Of a stretch of 64,000 nt of DNA, positions 51,216 through 63,026 are shown piece after piece (the first letter of the stretch is position 1; each line of letters begins with the position of its first letter). The position numbers and the translations under genes were made by a program. Under the pieces are notes generated by a model. It saw only the letters and a list, made by a program, of their open reading frames with translations, did no database searches and had not been told where the DNA came from. This stretch comes from Musa acuminata AAA Group. Taxonomy: Eukaryota; Streptophyta; Magnoliopsida; Zingiberales; Musaceae. The stretch is from contig NC_088340.1 in the NCBI RefSeq assembly GCF_036884655.1, positions 248,001 to 312,000 of the forward strand, given 5' to 3'.

Positions 51216-51224
51216 TATATAAAA
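51216..51224 (+). promoter_or_regulatory. Probable TATA box of the MYC2-like gene
   Basis: TATATAAAA lies 397 bases before the ATG at 51621 and just before a pyrimidine-rich leader. This places the AT/CT microsatellite in the 5' UTR. Confidence 0.5.
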
Positions 51225-51298
51225 TAATGAGAAACATAAAAGAAATGGAGACACATTTCATCCTTTACTAGTCTTCACAATCTCGCTTGCTTTATCTC

Positions 51299-51302
<4 letters not shown>

Positions 51303-51368
<66 letters not shown>

Positions 51369-51389
51369 CTCTCTCTCTCTCTCTCTCTC
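51303..51389. repeat. (AT)n(CT)n compound microsatellite in the 5' UTR of the MYC2-like gene
   Basis: About 30 AT units followed by about 12 CT units. Given the TATA box at 51216 and the start codon at 51621, it should be transcribed. Confidence 0.9.
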
Positions 51390-51620
51390 GATCCGGACGT
51401 TGATCCGACCCGGATCCGAAGGTAGTCCGGGCAGAGAAAATGAACCCGTTTAGCTTTCTATATACCAAACGTTACTCGACGCGATGAACAAAGCTCTGCC
51501 TGACTCCTTCGACTGCAAGCTGCACCAGCGGTGACCGCACTCTGACACGCCCTGTTGGTACAGAGGTCGGATCACCGCCGTGGTCTCATTAACCTTTGGA
51601 TCGACGACAGTGCCTCCGTC

Positions 51621-53261
51621 ATGGAGTCCTTCCTCTCCCCCTTCCCCGCCCCCCGCTGGCCGCCGCCGCCGCTAGCCCACTCCGCTTCCTCTTCCTTCTC
51701 CTCCTCCTCCCGGTCCACTGTCACTTCCTTTGCCCCGCCGTCCCTCAACCCTGAGACGCTCCAGCAGCGTCTTAATGCCCTCATCGAGGGCGGCCCCGAG
51801 AATTGGACCTACGCTATCTTCTGGCAGTCCTCCCCTGCCGGTGGAGCCGCTGCCCTCAGCTGGGGCGACGGCTACTACAAGGGCTGCGAGGAGGACAAGC
51901 GGAAGCCGGCCAGCGTCGGCGCGTCGTCGACGGCGGAGCAGGAGCACCGCAAGCGCGTGCTCCGAGAGCTCAACGCCCTCATCTCCGGCGCCGGCGGCGA
52001 GGACGCGGCCGACGAGGAAGTCAGCGATACCGAGTGGTTCTTCCTCGTGTCGATGACCCAGACATTCGCCCCCGGCGCCGGACTCCCGGGCCAGGTCCTC
52101 CTCTCCGGCGAGACGGTGTGGGTCGCCGGGGAGGACCGGCTGGCGGCGGCGCCGTGCGAGCGGGCGCACAAGGCGTGGGCGTTCGGCCTGCGGACGATGG
52201 CCTGCGTCCCCATGGGGAGCGGCGTCGTCGAGCTCGGCTCCACGCAGGACATCTTCCAGAACTCGGAGATCTTAAGCAAGGTCAGGCTGCTCTTCGGCCG
52301 CGGCGGCGGCGGCCCCGCCACCGGATCCTTGCCTCCGCCACCGGAGCAGGGGTTGGTGGATCCCTGCATGCTTTGGATATCGGAACCTTCCGCGCCGACG
52401 CCCCCTTCCCATCCCGACAAACGCAGCTCCAGTTGCCTCACCGAAGACCCGAGCTCGATTCGTGTGCATTACAGCCTCAATTTGACCGGTGAGGGCGATG
52501 CCGGCGACGCCCTCTATGTGGAGACGAACAAGTCCACGTCGAGGGGGAGCGATGACGGGGGCTTCCTGCCCTCGTCCACGGCTGTGGCGGCCACAGCACC
52601 GAAGCCCGAGGGCGGGGGGCTCGATTCGGATCACTCGGACTTGGAGGGCTCGGCCCGGGAGGCGACGAGCAGCGCCACGTTGGAGCGGGAGAAGAGGCCC
52701 AAGAAACGTGGCCGGAAGCCGGCCAACGGCCGCGAGGTGCCGATCGACCACGTGGAGGCGGAGCGACAGCGCCGGGAGAAGCTGAACCAACGGTTCTACG
52801 CGCTCCGCTCTGTCGTGCCCAACGTGTCGAAGATGGACAAGGCCTCCCTCCTCGCCGACGCCATCGCCTACATCAACGAGCTGCACACCAAGGTGGGAAC
52901 CATGGAGTCGGAAAAACGAAGGCTTCGTTCCGAGCTCAGCGCCCTCAAGGAGGCGAAGGCGAAGGCGACGGCGAACGAGTGGACGACATCAGAGACCGGC
53001 ACGAGCGGGGAGGGGGAGGGGGAGGTGGAGGTGGAGGTGAAGCTGCTGGGTCGGGAGGCGATGATAAGGGTGCAATGCGAGAGGAGGGCACACCCGGCGG
53101 CGAGGCTGATGGTGGCGCTGAGGGAGCTGGAGCTGGAGGTGTACTACGCCAACGTGACGGTGGTGAAGGAGCTGATGATACAGCAGGCAACGGTGAAGAT
53201 GGGGAGCCGGATCTACAACCAGGAGCAGCTCACCGCCGCGCTGTTTGCCCGAGTGGCATAG
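51621..53261 (+). CDS. MYC2-like bHLH transcription factor (jasmonate-type), intronless
   Basis: Nuclear bHLH activator of the MYC2/3/4 group, whose members bind G-boxes and are held by JAZ repressors in jasmonate signalling. Single exon, 546 residues from the first ATG. The bHLH-MYC_N region starts near [16 protein letters not shown] and continues through [42 protein letters not shown] and [15 protein letters not shown] basic region with H377, E381 and R385 (HVEAERQRR) has the G-box signature, then a helix-loop-helix ([20 protein letters not shown]). The C-terminal ACT-like segment is [33 protein letters not shown]. The frame is open 25 codons upstream and encodes the conserved NLWIDDSAS, but the usual Met before NLW is Ile (ATT), so translation likely starts internally. 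No intron, as usual for this group. Confidence 0.93.
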   Translation: MESFLSPFPAPRWPPPPLAHSASSSFSSSSRSTVTSFAPPSLNPETLQQRLNALIEGGPENWTYAIFWQSSPAGGAAALSWGDGYYKGCEEDKRKPASVGASSTAEQEHRKRVLRELNALISGAGGEDAADEEVSDTEWFFLVSMTQTFAPGAGLPGQVLLSGETVWVAGEDRLAAAPCERAHKAWAFGLRTMACVPMGSGVVELGSTQDIFQNSEILSKVRLLFGRGGGGPATGSLPPPPEQGLVDPCMLWISEPSAPTPPSHPDKRSSSCLTEDPSSIRVHYSLNLTGEGDAGDALYVETNKSTSRGSDDGGFLPSSTAVAATAPKPEGGGLDSDHSDLEGSAREATSSATLEREKRPKKRGRKPANGREVPIDHVEAERQRREKLNQRFYALRSVVPNVSKMDKASLLADAIAYINELHTKVGTMESEKRRLRSELSALKEAKAKATANEWTTSETGTSGEGEGEVEVEVKLLGREAMIRVQCERRAHPAARLMVALRELELEVYYANVTVVKELMIQQATVKMGSRIYNQEQLTAALFARVA

Positions 53262-53412
53262 CCTTTTTCTCCACATCCTGACTATCCGTAACTAGTCGTC
53301 GTCGTCGTCTACAATTTGGTGCAGCGTCTGCTCGAGAGTTTCCTAAGGTGGTGGGTGTACAACAAAACATATGGATCGATCGTGTTTCCATGAATCAGCT
53401 ACAAAAATGTCA

Positions 53413-53552
53413 CTCTAGTTTTAGCCATTAGTAGTAGTTCAGCTGTAACTCTACACTCTATGATTCATTCATCTCATCTCAAACTCTCTCTCTCTCACTC
53501 TAGTTTTAGCCATTAGTAGTAGTAGTTCAGCTGGAACTCTGCACTCTATGAT
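53413..53552 (+). repeat. Tandem duplication in the 3' UTR of the MYC2-like gene
   Basis: The block CACTCTAGTTTTAGCCATTAG through ACTCTATGAT occurs at about 53411-53463 and again at about 53496-53551. The second copy has an extra TAG and two substitutions, with a CT run between the copies. Confidence 0.85.
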
Positions 53553-55599
53553 ACCTTTTTTGTCTTTTTAAAGTGGATCTCATCAAAAACTCAGCTACCT
53601 CTCACCACCAAATGACCGTCACATCTACTAAGAGAAAGCTTTCAAAAGTTGCATCTTCACTGAAGATGATTGATTGGGTTATGGGCGACGCAGAACTGTG
53701 TTTGGTTGCAAATGGAAGAGAGCAGCAGTAAGGACACCAAGCAAGCTTGTCGGCAACAGTTGGATCCAGCCAAACAGAGCAGAGCAGTATGGTATCGCTG
53801 TGGAATCGACGTTTCTGTTGTTTGTTCCAATCCCAAAGAACTGGAAGAACTGGAATTGGAACATCTCCGACTTACTTAGAAAACGAGAGAAGAACGAACA
53901 TAAAATGATTATGAGAGAGTTTTCTTCTCACAAACTCTTCCAATCTTACTTCACAACTACTACTGTTGATAGTATTTGCTTTCCAACTTCCCTACTGTTG
54001 ATAGTATCAAGCTCCTCCTCCTCCTTGGTGCTCCCAAACCAAAACTCTCTCTTCTTCCTCCTCCCTTCTCGACTATCATCGTTAGAATTTTGAATTATTA
54101 ATTTTGATGTTAATTTTTTTTTTTCCTATAATTTTGAGTTCAATCTTCTTTTATTTTATTATTTTATTATTAGATTCAAACAATTTAGTGCTTTAATATT
54201 TTGTAGATGGTTAAATGAATCCAATTTGATTTCTAATTTGAATATGATATTTTTATCTTTATTTATTTTAATAATCTTAATTGCATATTTGTTATTATTA
54301 TTTTTATATTGAGGTGCGTCTCGTTTCGTTTCACTTGGACAAGCGAGCGCTCCACGCCTAAAACATGTTTTGAAAACCTTGATGCCTTTCGAGGTATAGC
54401 GCATTTGACAATATTGATAAGATACATTACATAATACTATTGAGATGATTATTACTATCGATACTATTACTTAATATACATTATTCACAAATTAATGCTC
54501 TCTTATTCCTTTTTATTCATTCTCTAAGTATGGTATGGTAAACAATCAATCAAGACTCATATAAATGATATATATATATATATATTATTTCTTCACTATA
54601 TTATCAATTGTTATCCTTGAATTCCTCCTCTCCTCCCTCCCCCCACAGGATAATTGTGCTAAGTTTATTCAAATTGAATAAGATGATATTTTAATCAAGG
54701 CAGTAGTTACTTGTTGTGCCTCATACACATATTTTGTGACCAATGGGGCTCCTCAAGCGGGTCATGAATGAATGGCCCCTTTTAGATGAGATTCAGTATC
54801 ATGTCATTTTCAACATCCTCCTCCACTTATTATACACTCCTCCAAGTGTTTGTTGTACATCACAGTGAGTTGCATTTGGGTATAGGGCCTGACCTCATAA
54901 TAATAGTTTGCTAAAAATAAAATTGGTTAATATAATTGCTAAGAGCTATTTCTAAAAAAATAAAAAAGCAACTCAATCACTAAGCTATTTTAACATTAAA
55001 AAAAAAAAAAGTTTGCAAAAGATTATCCCCTTCAGCAGAAAACATCATCAAGTCCATATATTTGCTTCTTTAATCTCTTCTTCGAAATATTAAATTTGAA
55101 GACAAAAAACACTTGTAATTCAAATCACGGGGAGGATTTTGAATATACCTTATCTATGACTGACTTCAATGGTATGCTTCGCATGAATTATCATTCTTGC
55201 CTCAAGTCACTAATATGCACTTCCTACTAAAATAAAAATAGGCTTGGATCATCAGGAGATGGTCCATAAGTTCAGATTTGCAATGAAACACGTTGCACAA
55301 CGAAGAACCCAAAGAACACAAACAATAATGAATACTTCAAATATGATTTATTTTGATAGCTAGTTTCTGAAATTGAAGTTCACAACGAAACGATCTCAAA
55401 AAGTATGGTAGACAGCAACAAAGAAATAGAGAGACAGAAAAGAATTTTCTGTCATGTCAACAAGATTTTGGAGCTACTCATCCGTGAGAATGCTTCCATC
55501 CAACAATTGAAGTTTCAATCAATACTGTCAACATCTTCTGAACAGCCAAACCTAAGACATGGAATACGTAGACCTTCTTTTAATTGCCAAACCCAATGT
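53553..55599. other. AT-rich intergenic region
   Basis: No gene recognised. It includes a partial relative of the 43555 element family at about 54310-54420 (GAGGTGCGTCTCGTTTCG). An open frame at 55405-55680 runs into the next repeat and has no recognisable domain. Confidence 0.45.
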
Positions 55600-56600
55600 A
55601 GCGGAAGGTGCTGGGTGCTAAAAGGCACCAAGGTGTCAAAAACGGATACTCGAGCGAAGCGAGACACTCCCCAATATTAAAATTATAAAAAAAATATAAT
55701 TACAAAAAAAATATGATCAAGAAAATAAAAATGAGATAAGACATTAGCCTCATACAATTTCATATCTCAAATGTCTCCAACAAAACACCAAATTACATTT
55801 AAAGCACCAAAATGTTAGCAGTGACAAGACCAATTTTTTTAAACATTTCATAGGCTATATTGCTAAAAACCTAACTATTATTAACAACGATTAACATTTA
55901 CGGCAGAGGAACGAACGACGGTGTAGGGTTTCTCTTTTGCTCGCAAAAAGGGATCGAGCACAGGGGAAGTAGGAGACTTCAGTTGGTTCGGTTAAACCAA
56001 CTTAAATCGATTGAACTAGGTGAGCTGAACCCAAACTTCAATTGGCTTAGGCGCATGCATGCGCCTAAGCTCAAGCACGGGCTCGATTTGCGTCCGTTCA
56101 AATCACTAAGCTCAAGCACGGGCTCGATTTGTGTCCGTTCAAATCATTAAGCTCAAGCACGGGCTCGATTTGCGTCCGTTCAAATCACTAAGCTCAAGCA
56201 CGGGCTCGATTTGCGTCCGTTCAAATCACCTCACCTGAACCATCTTCGATGCATGCGCCTAAGCTCAAGCACGGGCTCGATTTGCGTCCGTTCAAATCAC
56301 CTCACCTGAATCATCTTCGAGCGCTCTTTTTCAAATCGATTGAACCAGGTGAGCTGAACCCCAACTTCAATTGGCTTAGGCGCACGCCTAGGCTCAAGCA
56401 CGGGCTCGATTCGCGTCCATTCAAATCACCTCACCCGAACCATCTTCGAGCGCTCTTTTTCAAATAGATTGAACCAGGTGAGCTGAACCCCAACTTCAAT
56501 TGGCTTAGGCGCATGCCTAGGCTCAAGCACGGGCTCGATTCGCGTCCATTCAAATCACCTCACCTGGACCATCTTCGAGCGCTCTTTTTCAAAACGCTTG
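55600..56600. mobile_element. Second copy of the GGTGCC-type element family with expanded internal repeats
   Basis: Starts with GGTGCTAAAAGGCACCAAGGTG and CTCGAGCGAAGCGAGACACTC, matching the start of the 43555-44650 element. Both copies also share an interior TTGGTT-GGTT-AACC and CCAATCAA/AATTGGCTTAGGCGC region. The right part is expanded into tandem repeats (56063-56590). It ends near CGCTTGAGTGCC. No coding capacity is seen. Confidence 0.55.
56063..56590. repeat. Nested tandem repeats: ~43 bp units and ~125 bp higher-order units
   Basis: CTAAGCTCAAGCACGGGCTC and the following GATTTGCGTCCGTTCAAATCA recur without spacers from 56063 to about 56228 (four copies). The same unit is then embedded in longer copies that also contain TCACCTGAACCATCTTCGAG and AGGTGAGCTGAACC (starts near 56258, 56390 and 56519). 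Units abut without unique spacers, so this is not a CRISPR-like array. Confidence 0.85.
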
Positions 56601-57532
56601 AGTGCCTTTTCAGAACACTGAGTGAACCACAAAACAACTATCAAGATATCAAAGCAGAGTCATCGATCAAATAATATCTTTCAAAACCTAAACCAAGGTT
56701 TATGGCCAAAGGGTTTCGTAACATCTCCATTAGCTCGATGCGGCAGTACCATAGAGCTATCAAGGATGCAGGGGAGGTTATCAAAGCAAATCTATACAAT
56801 CGTTATCATATTCTCTTATTCTTATTGAATCATGGCATGTCAATGCAACGTACCATGCCAACTACCAGCGATATTACGTAAATGAACTTTCATTGAATTA
56901 GATATTCTAAAAAAAAAAAAAAAAATATGATCTTCAAAGAAATCTACGCAACATGAATCTACACCTGTTGAATGTAATGTGGCACAATGGTGCCAAATAA
57001 GTGGCCTCGAGATGATAGCAGAAACTGTAAGCAGTAACATGTGTGTGAAAACTAGGTCGTCACGCTGAAACATAATCTGTTTCCACAAATTAGCCCATTT
57101 GCACCCGGTCGAAGCTTAGGTGACAAATTAAGGATATGCCGTAGGAGAAGGAAAGGATGCGAGTTCCTCCTTGCTAACCTATGAAGCTCACCCCAAACTT
57201 GGAACCTTGCACGGCTTTCCAAATCCGAGGTCACCAAAGACTCTTGATTTTTCGACTCGAAAGATCAATGCGGTGAGCGATTCCTACCAGAAAATGGTTC
57301 CTTTACACCTATGTAGAAGTTTCGACTAGATTAGCAACTCTTAGGCTGTTGAATTCAAACTACTTCGTTATCCCCAAGACATCGCCAAGAAGGCAGATGG
57401 ATGCAAGAAATCCATCATCCAAATGCAAACTTGAAGGAGTAAGGCCCGGAGTCGAGTCGACGATTACTCTGGTAACCGAGAAGGGGGGAAAAGAAATCAA
57501 AGCAAAAGGAGGCGGAGCTAAAAGAGGCTTAC

Positions 57533-57770
57533 GCAGGGAGAAATTGTTGTGTCGTCGCCGTTGCTCGCCAGGCCCCATGAGACGGGTGGGGTTAGTCGAT
57601 GGGTCGTCGTCGACCATCTCGTACGTCTTGCTGACGAACGGCTCGAGTGAGCGGTGGCGGCGGAAGCCGTCGTTCGCCGCATCGATTCTTCCGCCGAGAT
57701 CAGAGGAGCTCCGATCGAAGCGAAGAAGGGTGGGGACGGGGATTAGGGACCGTCGGATAGCGCCGCCCAA
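57533..57770 (-). pseudogene. Heat-shock transcription factor DNA-binding-domain exon fragment
   Basis: A minus-strand frame from the ATG at 57770 reaches PFVSKTYEMVDDDPSTNPT (57641-57585), matching the start of HSF DNA-binding domains (PF..KTYEMVDDP.TD..VSW). The match breaks after NPT. Shifting by one base (an apparent extra C near 57583) restores VSWGLASNGDDTTIS, the next expected block, before a GTAAGC donor at 57532. The following helix (FKHNNFSSFVRQLNTYGF in intact HSFs) was not found leftward to 56600. This is probably a truncated HSF pseudogene; a misread short gene is the alternative. Confidence 0.5.
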
Positions 57771-57937
57771 GAAGTAATATTTTATATTTTAAATATAAAT
57801 ATTAAAAAAGGTATTTTAAGCATTTTTTATTTTTATTTTTTTTATAAAATTTTTAATATTATATTTTTATAAAAATCTCACGAATTAGATATATATAAAC
57901 CAACTTAGTTGATAAAAGCTTTAGTCCTCCTATCTTC

Positions 57938-57973
<36 letters not shown>

Positions 57974-58081
57974 TTTTATTTATTTATTTATAAAAAAAAA
58001 AATATTGACTTGGTAGTGACGTGATAGTGGAGCTGTTGGGTGATTTGGTTTGATGAAGTAGTAGTATGTTCTTTACGTCTC

Positions 58082-58112
58082 ATGGATGGATGGATGGATG
58101 GATGGATGGATG
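58082..58112. repeat. (ATGG)n tetranucleotide microsatellite
   Basis: About seven GATG/ATGG units. Confidence 0.95.
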
Positions 58113-60740
58113 GGTTTATTTCCCACTTGGCATCGAGGAAAAAGTAAAAGAAGAGAGACAACCGCATTAATTCAATGCTTATCCACTTCACATCACAGCT
58201 ACGATGGGGCCACCCAATTATTAATGGGGTGCTGCTTTCCTTAATTCTTTTCTTCTTCCTTGAATTCACATGCAAGATTTTGTCACACAATAACCTTAAT
58301 CATTCTTTAAAATGGTAAGTATATGTGACATTAAATATAAATTTCCAAAAAATATCAACTAATCCCTATGATAAATAGATAAGAATTCCATTGAAATGAG
58401 TTAGAAGGATCAACTGAGTTACAATCTCGATTGACAATATATTTATTTTTTAATTAATTCATTAAAATCACATCATTTCTTCTTCTTTCTCTTCCTTGTT
58501 ATTATCGTATCGAAATGGAAATGACACACCTTCTCAATAACAACAACAACAACAACAACAACGACAGACACTAGCAAAAACAAAGAGAAGCTTAGGAGCA
58601 CACATTTGTTGTTGCGTCTACTCTTCTCAAACTCGACAAGGCATTTCCATATCCTACAATCGAGTGACAGCCACCCACCGATTCGATGAGGCTTTAGTAA
58701 CGAGATGGATGTTAACACAGGTTGGAGGACTTGTCAATCGGCATTGATAAGGTACACACAAGTAGGAAGCATTGGCATGGCATGGCATGGCATGGATAGC
58801 TAAGTTTTGAGGAAAACCCTCGTTTTCCACCTTCCGCTTGTTGACCGACCCCCCTTAATTATTTGACGCTTTTATGTCATATCCAATCCGATGATCCTCA
58901 TCTCCCCCCACCCACAACTATTTGACGCTGATCGATCGCACTCCCAAACACACGTACCATACCACAATGGTCACAAGGACAAGACATCACCTCCAAATAT
59001 TTGCTTGTGTCTCCAAATCTTCCTATCCAACTATTCATACGTTGCACACATGAATTAGATATCATCGGTTGAATCAGTGAGGCAACTATTCGAGTAGCAG
59101 CAAGATTAATAATAATTATAAGCCCATCGATTCTATGAAACATATAAAAAAAAGTATGCCTGCTTTGTGAGAAAGAAAGATTTATGTTCTGAGCTATTTG
59201 CTTGCAGGGTCCTTCGTCTCCCTTGTGGATCCCTCCGCCCCCGCCCCCCCCCCCCCATCTGACCTCATGTTTGGATACATCATGCATTATTGGAATCTAG
59301 GGATCCGCTGAAGAGGGAAGAGGAATAGACTTTGGCTAACCCAATCTTTTAGATGCTCCTTAAGTCACCGCATTCATGGAATACAACTATCTTACCTTCC
59401 AATCTAAAGAGCTTGTTTCCGAGTGTAATAAAAGGTTTAAACATAGCTTGCTGTCGTCGGTATGGTGTTTGAGGTAAAGAGACACCCGATAAATAGTACA
59501 ACCAAGGGTGGGTCGATGCATAAGAAGGTATTTTATCTAAATATAGAGATATTATTTGTGTAATTCAAACCTTGGATCTTCCGGATAGCAAAACACAAGT
59601 ACCAAAATCTGTGTTCGCTCACTGCATAATATTCCACCATCAAGAACAAAGACTTCCGTGCGTTGACGCACAAAAATGCGACATGTTCGATGTGCCCATG
59701 CATGGGGAACAACATAAATTTCTTCGATATGATGCACCATCTAATATGGATGACCGACCGGCCCTGCTCGCATTAGGTATGAGCTGCAGGTTTCACCACA
59801 TCCTTCTCATGGAGCTTGGGACCTCCAAAAGTGTCCTCAGATTGTGCTACAGCACACTGATGGCACAACGTGATGGCAATTCTGCAGCTACAAATCATGT
59901 GTTGTGCTCAAACATCTCATGGCATTTTTGGCCTCCAGCAGTTTCCTCGAAGCGAAGAACCTTAATGACAGAAAGCAACCGGTGCATGTTGGAATGGTTA
60001 GGGTGTCATTTTCCTGAGCTGAAGGTGTTAATTCATGTAGGTTTACCCAGATCTATCCGGATTCTGCAAAGTACATCTGGGTTACAACATTGTCTTCAGA
60101 TACCTGACTGATTTCTCAGCTTCATCGACCGTAAGTTGTGTTTCGAACAGGAGAAATTTACTCGAATATCTTTCTTTCTTTCTTTCGGTACTATGAGAAT
60201 CATCTCAGCAGCATTCACACAGATCAAACCTACCTATCTGGCATTAATTCTTTAGCATGAGAACATACCACAGATGAGAGACCAAGATAGAGCCTACAAA
60301 ACAGAGTGATTAGATTAGGTTGCCAGATTCATCCAAGGACCAGTTTAAATCTCTGGAATTTGATATAAATGTCACCCAGCGTAAAAGATAGCTGAGGGTA
60401 CATAAAAAAAGTGCAGCAGATGCTGGAAAGCTTCGAGGAGACTTGCAAAGTTGTCGAATAATTTTGAAAGCTATTTTTTTTACTCTCTCTAAATTTTTTT
60501 ACATCGTCTTTAATGTGTTGATAATTTATTTGAAAGAATAATTCACTATCAGAGTCTCCTTGTTCTTTGCTGAATTTTTTTTTGCATCAAGTTGGTCCAA
60601 TACTTGTTGGAATAGTTCCAATGCTTGTTGGACCATTTCGTTATCCCAAATTAACAGATCATTCTCTATCAAAGAAAATGTTCCTTTTTTTCTTTCTTTG
60701 TTTGTTTGCATATTTGTTTCTCCCATATATTATGAAATGA

Positions 60741-60741
<1 letters not shown>

Positions 60742-60771
<30 letters not shown>

Positions 60772-60801
60772 AAGAAGAAGAAGAAGAAGAAGAAGAAGAA
60801 A
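60742..60801. repeat. (GAA)n trinucleotide microsatellite
   Basis: About 19 AAG units. Frames through it encode only poly-Arg or poly-Lys runs. Confidence 0.95.
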
Positions 60802-61098
60802 AGAGATTGTAGATAGATCAAAAGGATTGCCTTTTGTTATGTGGGGGGAGGGATATGACAACCTTTAACTTTGTGTTCTCTCCATTAATGCTTATGGCAG
60901 CAAGGAAATGATGTGAAGCAAAGCCATGAGATTATTCTGTAGACTTGAAAGGGTCAAACCCACAACTGAGTGGGAGAAACAGTACAGATGCCACCAAGCC
61001 TACTCTTCAACTTCCATAAGAACCTTGTACAAAATATTCCTTCTCAACTCAGAGATTGCCTAACCCAACAGGTTTCAGGGAATCAAAACTTTTTCCAG

Positions 61099-61105
<7 letters not shown>

Positions 61106-61133
<28 letters not shown>
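61106..61133. repeat. (CT)n microsatellite
   Basis: About 14 CT units upstream of the KANADI gene. A second, shorter CT run lies at 61357-61374. Confidence 0.9.
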
Positions 61134-61135
<2 letters not shown>

Positions 61136-61561
61136 GTTCATGCAGCTTTTCAAGTGTCATTTTCTTCCACAGCATTCCAAAACAGCCTGAGAAATCGACC
61201 TGTGTCACCCCACACAATGTTTACCCTCCATGTTCACTTTATATGAACTTCTTGTACAGACACCATGTTGCCACTACATCCACTGTCACTACCACATATA
61301 CATATACACATACCCTACACTCTCATCATTTCACACAGATTTAGCTTGTAGTACATCTCTCTCTCTCTCTCTCTCGCATAACATTAATCACGGAAAGAGG
61401 TAGGGCTCCGACGGGAGAGAGACTGGAAGAAACTTAAGGAGAAAAAGAAGAAGAAGAAGAAGAATCAGGAAGGGGAGAAGAGCTCAGACAGGAAAGAGAT
61501 TTGTAGTAACTTGAAAAAGAGGAGCAGGAGGAGGAGGAGAAGAAGAAATCTGGATGATCAA

Positions 61562-62434
61562 ATGGAGCTGTTTTCAGCACATCTAGACTTATCACTTCAG
61601 ATCAGCCCCCCAAACACCACACCATCAGGCTGGAGAAAGCCAGATGAGAAGATGGAATTAGGGTTCTGGAGGAGAACCTTGGACTCCACCACCACAACCA
61701 ACAACAACGTCACCGCATCCGCAGCCAGCTCTGCCGCCGCCTTCAAGCTCTCGTCGGTGAACCCGGGTGTCACGGACTCCACGACCACAAGCGATGACAT
61801 CTTACACCACCCCCAACACCGCCACCACCTCCCCCTACTTCCCGAGGGGTATCACCAAGATCACATCTCGCTGAAGCCCATACGAGGCATCCCAATCTAC
61901 CAACACCCACCTTCCTTTCCTCTACTCTCCCCTCACCAGCTGCAGCCCAGCCAAGACTTGCCGAGACCAAGGTATTTGCCGACGAGGTTCGCCGCCAGAA
62001 GGACGACGAGAGCGCCGAGGATGCGGTGGACTACCACACTCCATGCCCGCTTCGTCCATGCCGTAGAGCTGTTGGGAGGCCATGAGAGTATGCTCACTTC
62101 CCCTCATTCACACCTTTCAGCTGTAGAGATTATTCGGATGGATGGCGAGATCGATCTTACCTTTTCTGTTCTGACTTGTTGGAGTTCAGGGGCTACGCCC
62201 AAGTCTGTTCTAGAGCTCATGGATGTCAAAGATCTTACCTTGGCGCATGTCAAATCTCACTTGCAGGTTAGAGGAAACCCTATAAATATGGGCATCTAAA
62301 GTAAGATTAATGATGATCTTTCACTTGCATCTCCTTTTCCTTGCAAATATTTCCTTCCTTTTTGTTTCTTCTGCAACAACAACAACCCAAGGAAATTTCT
62401 CCATCTTTTTAGCCTTTATTCCATTAATTACTGG

Positions 62435-62498
<64 letters not shown>

Positions 62499-63026
62499 CG
62501 GCAGCTTTTGCACCGTAATAAAAAGGGACGAGAGCAGTGCAGGAAAAATACTCTAATAAGTTGCAACCATGCTTTAGGGAAAGCAAAGATGAAGGACAGT
62601 GTTGTGCATGTTATTTCAGATCTTTCCCACCCTGCAGCTACAAAAAATCTTTAAATGGATAGGGGAGTTCATCTATGTCTATATACAAGTAGATGCTGCT
62701 TAAAACAAAATGATATATGCTTTTTGGATATGATAACTGTGTTGTATGATTGTAGATGTATCGGACTGTGAAGAACACCGATAGACCGGCAGCTTCATCA
62801 GGTTGAGAGAAGAATTCGTTTCCCACATTTCCTGCCTGTAAGGCTTGCGAGTTAGTCTCCTTTTACAGTGGATTTGACTGCTTGTTCCATGCCAATCAGA
62901 TGGGTTTGCAAATGGTTCTGCCGAGGAGAATTCCGAAGAAAACCTGGTAGGCGTTCACAATCACCATGGATCAGAATCATCAGCCGCGCATCATGGAGCC
63001 AATCTATGGAGCAGCAATTCCTCAAG
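61562..63026 (+). CDS. KAN: KANADI-type GARP transcription factor, 5' part (gene continues past the window)
   Basis: KANADI proteins are nuclear GARP-family repressors that set abaxial organ identity and, in ovules, integument polarity. Visible exons are 61562-62087, 62190-62266, 62756-62801 and 62900-63026, with consistent phases. The start at 61562 gives MELFSAHLDLSLQISPP, the conserved KANADI N-terminus, so the longer frame beginning at 61511 is not used. The GARP domain is built across exons 1-3: RAPRMRWTTTLHARFVHAVE, LLGGHERATPKSVLELMDVK, DLTLAHVKSHLQMYRTVK. Exon 4 adds a Ser/Glu-rich stretch ending LWSSNSSR, as in KAN1-like proteins. The expected C-terminal LEFTLGRP exon was not found before 64000, so the gene is cut by the window edge. 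Intron 2 carries a long CT run (62438-62494). Confidence 0.9.
62438..62494. repeat. (CT)n microsatellite in KANADI intron 2
   Basis: About 28 CT units between exons 2 and 3. Confidence 0.95.

Larger units (their letters stand above)
57771..61561. other. Intergenic region before the KANADI gene
   Basis: Mostly AT-rich with several simple repeats: TTTA units (57945-57990), (ATGG)n (58082-58112), (AAC)n (58540-58562), (GGCAT)n (58774-58793) and (GAA)n (60742-60801). A 179-codon frame at 59572-60111 lacks an ATG at its beginning and matches no family I recognise. The last 200 bases look like the KANADI 5' UTR, with CT and GAA runs. Confidence 0.45.

Noticed and set aside
55405..55680. 91-codon frame beginning with an ATG
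   Set aside because: Its C-terminal third is the start of a dispersed repeat, and no family match is evident.
56063..56590. CRISPR-like regular repeats
   Set aside because: Units abut directly with no unique spacers and the DNA is plant nuclear, so this is a tandem satellite-type array.
59572..60111. 179-codon plus-strand frame
   Set aside because: It begins at TTG, has no recognised domain, and lies in repeat-like intergenic sequence. Chance is the simplest explanation, though a non-coding transcript is possible.
61511..61561. Longer N-terminus for the KANADI protein
   Set aside because: It adds only a poly-Arg stretch from a purine repeat, whereas the conserved KANADI start MELF is at 61562.
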